Assembly: GCF_902806685.2 (NCBI RefSeq) | Contig: NC_048557.2 | Coordinates: forward strand, 372,001 to 436,000 | Length of the DNA stretch: 64,000 nucleotides | Source: Maniola hyperantus | Taxonomy: Eukaryota; Arthropoda; Insecta; Lepidoptera; Nymphalidae | Direction: 5' to 3' | Shown here: piece by piece, positions 61,926 through 64,000 of the stretch | Layout of the letters: every line of letters begins with the position of its first letter | Numbering within the stretch: position 1 is the first letter of the stretch | The notes under the pieces: model-generated | What the model was told of the DNA's origin: nothing | Database searches by the model: none | The model's input: only the letters and a program-made list of their open reading frames with translations | Translations under genes and position numbers: made by a program

Positions 61926-63084
61926 TGTGTTAAGTCAAAACACATTTAACAAAATATCGAGCTTGTGTAACTGTCTATGTTTAGCCTTATACAAATTGGT
62001 TAAACACAAACACAAAAGAAGTTATTTAAACTATTAAATATACACAAGCAAAATACACAACAAAAACAATATTCTTAAGTCTATCCTAACTATTTTATCA
62101 ATTATGTTCCTATTCCAAAATATTGTTAATAATACAAGCACATATTATTACTATAGTAAACAAAATATAACAAAATAAAACTTCCCAAAATTGAATAAAT
62201 GATTGTAAGGTGCAGTATCACCTTTATGAGTACACAGTGTGTTACAACCTTTACAATTACAAAAGTAAACAGGCAACAAAGTTGCAATGAACTCTGACTA
62301 GCATATTATCTTTCAAAACAAAAAAAAACAAAGAGATTGTGCAATGGTTTGATGACTGTTACTTTACACTTTTAACACATAACCTAAAATACAACAAAAT
62401 CTGTTTCTAAATGTCACTTTAAACTACCAGCATTCAATTAAACTTAACATGTTTTGTGTGTGAAGTAGCTTTTATCATAACCTTAACACAGCTCTAAACA
62501 AAATTTCAACAAAATAATGAAGTATCAAGTCACTGAAAAAAAAAATTGTTCATAACTTCATACTTGAACTTAATGTAATCTCTGAATATAGTTTATATAT
62601 TTAGTTTCACAAGTTGTAACTCTTAGTATTTATAAATGTATGTGTGTAACTAGTTAACAGGACATAGCGTTTCAAAACTTTAATTATACTAAGTTACCGG
62701 AATTTTCAAACATAAGATGTACTTACTATTGAAAGCAATACCCAACAACAACTCAGTTAAGCAATGTTTATTACTAAACTGAAGGCAAACATTCACTTAT
62801 ACACCTCCAAGGTAAGTCAAATAACATAATTGAACGGCATAAGCACCATTTATAATGTGTTAATTAAATAAGAAAAAACCAATGTTGGACTATACTCAGA
62901 AAATTACTTAAACTATCAAACAAAATTTCTAACTATTAGTTATTATTTAGTTAGTTAACCATAAAAAAACAGCTTAGTGCTCTTTGCAATGTGTCACTAC
63001 TTAGAAAATTGTACAATCAGCGGAGTACATTTCATAAAATTCACAAAATTTCTCAAAATATACTGAAATAACTATATAAAAAAA
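61926..63084 (-). other. Leader (5' UTR) of the LTR element
   Basis: About 1.16 kb between PBS and gag, AT-rich (T-rich on the element strand), without an open frame of note. Expected to hold packaging signals, but none can be identified by eye. Confidence 0.6.
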
Positions 63085-63097
63085 CGTTCGGGCGCCA
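63085..63097 (-). other. Primer binding site, tRNA-Lys type
   Basis: Minus strand TGGCGCCCGAACG starts two bases after the LTR end CTTACA. TGGCGCCCGAAC is the established match to the 3' end of certain lysine tRNAs. Confidence 0.8.
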
Positions 63098-63099
63098 TT

Positions 63100-64000
63100 T
63101 GTAAGGGTGGTAAATCGGGCGGAATAGAAATATACCCGGATACGGAATAATCTACCACCTTACAAAGATTAGAGGAAAAAAAAATAATTTTAATTTACTT
63201 TACTTGATCTATCTACCTAGTAAAGAATAGAAGCTAGCCGTCGACTCCCTTGTAATGCATATGAGGTGTTATAAATGAAATTTGCTAGATGTTAGGCAAA
63301 ATTGTTTTTAATGTAACTTTTACCGGGGTCGCTTAATACAGAATGATGGCTAATAATGCTTAGTTATTCTAGCTTAATGCCAAGACTTAATTTAGATACA
63401 TTAGAATGACTTAGGAAGATAGTACATAAGATCTATGTTTTAAATTTAAGATGCCATTGGCATGGAATAGACAATGACACAGTAAAATTCATAAAATTGT
63501 TTCAAAATAAAAGCTCAGTAGTAAAGACAGGGTTCTTACTGTACACATACACTAAGAAGGTTCACTAAACTGTTCTAGGATACAAACATTTGCTTACTTG
63601 TAGGTGCGAAGACTGCAAGGTAGCTGGACGGCATCGGCCAAGATCCAAAACTCAATTTATTTGATTCTTCACAACCGAAATGTTTCATTACAAAGATTTT
63701 CACCAAGTCTTATCCATAGCAATTAAGTTGTCAACGTGAATGTGCAAAAGAAATAAATACGAAAACCGAAAACGTAAACGTAAAACTAAAACGGAAAACT
63801 GAAGCTAAACGTAAAACGTAAACGTAAACGTAAACCCTATTGAACTCCTGGCCACCAATGGTTTTCAGAAGTCCACCCACAACCCATTATCCTCATTTAT
63901 TTGGGAAGTTAAAATAACTGGAACATAACTGATGAAACATTGAAAATACGTTAGGATGACTAAAATTTATGACTATTGTATTTTTCCAGGCGAAGCCATG
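63100..64000 (-). repeat. 5' LTR, cut by window edge
   Basis: Aligns with 55328-56219. By eye I see two substitutions (63124 and 63258 region) and one indel block of 9 bp net near 63177-63200. About 430 bp should continue beyond the window. Confidence 0.9.

Larger units (their letters stand above)
55328..64000 (-). mobile_element. Ty3/gypsy-type LTR retrotransposon, nearly complete
   Basis: In minus orientation the order is 5' LTR (cut by the window edge), PBS, leader, gag, -1 frameshift, pro-RT-RNaseH-IN, short 3' region, purine tract, 3' LTR. RNase H precedes integrase, as in Ty3/gypsy. No env frame is seen in the 0.8 kb after pol. The two LTRs are nearly identical, so insertion is recent. 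Full length would be about 9.1 kb if the right LTR equals the left. The long LTRs and lysine-type PBS recall Osvaldo/Ulysses-like elements, but this is a tentative placement. Confidence 0.9.

Overview
The window is AT-rich, gene-poor insect DNA, almost certainly from a butterfly or moth. The evidence is the repeat content: many copies of repeats opening CTAGCTTATGCTCGCGACTTCG (Metulj-like), several tRNA-derived SINE families, 3' tails of RTE-type LINEs, many MITEs and foldback elements, and interspersed repeats with GGTTCCGTACC ends. No bacterial operon, CRISPR array or functional tRNA/rRNA gene is visible; every tRNA-like stretch is a SINE head.

Host genes are few. (1) At the left edge, on the minus strand, lies a spliced gene that is easily missed: exon 1 is 1265-1162, exon 2 runs from 393 off the window, and the intron carries two old repeats. 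It encodes a Cys/Lys-rich protein resembling a large uncharacterised arthropod family. (2) At 8260-6509 (minus) a single coding exon encodes a complete Kekkon-type LRR-Ig transmembrane receptor, with a splice acceptor in its 5' UTR. A CpG-rich patch with a good splice donor near 45 kb is a speculative candidate for its first exon. Everything else supported as coding is transposon-derived.

Layout: 1-4.6 kb, partial gene plus SINE/LINE/MITE fragments; 5-8.3 kb, kekkon locus; 8.4-25 kb, nested repeats including a 290-bp MITE inside a Metulj-like copy, a tandem run of Metulj-like copies and two local segmental duplications; 25-49 kb, mixed repeats with clean MITE families (four copies of one with TA target duplications, a Harbinger-like MITE, a 141-bp hairpin, an AATT-target family); 49.7-53.05 kb, a higher-order tandem array with a 1.21-kb unit, interrupted by a hAT-like element; 53.6-54.1 kb, a solo LTR; 55.3 kb to the right edge, an intact-looking, recently inserted Ty3/gypsy-type retrotransposon on the minus strand.

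The retrotransposon is the best-preserved system here. Two almost identical LTRs (the right one cut by the window edge) enclose a primer-binding site, gag, a canonical A AAA AAC slippery heptamer immediately before the gag stop, and a pro-RT-RNaseH-integrase frame in the -1 phase. No env is seen. It sits in a LINE tail that itself sits in an older MITE, giving a readable insertion order.

Boundaries of old repeats are approximate and were found by eye; family names in the text are tentative except where motif evidence is given.
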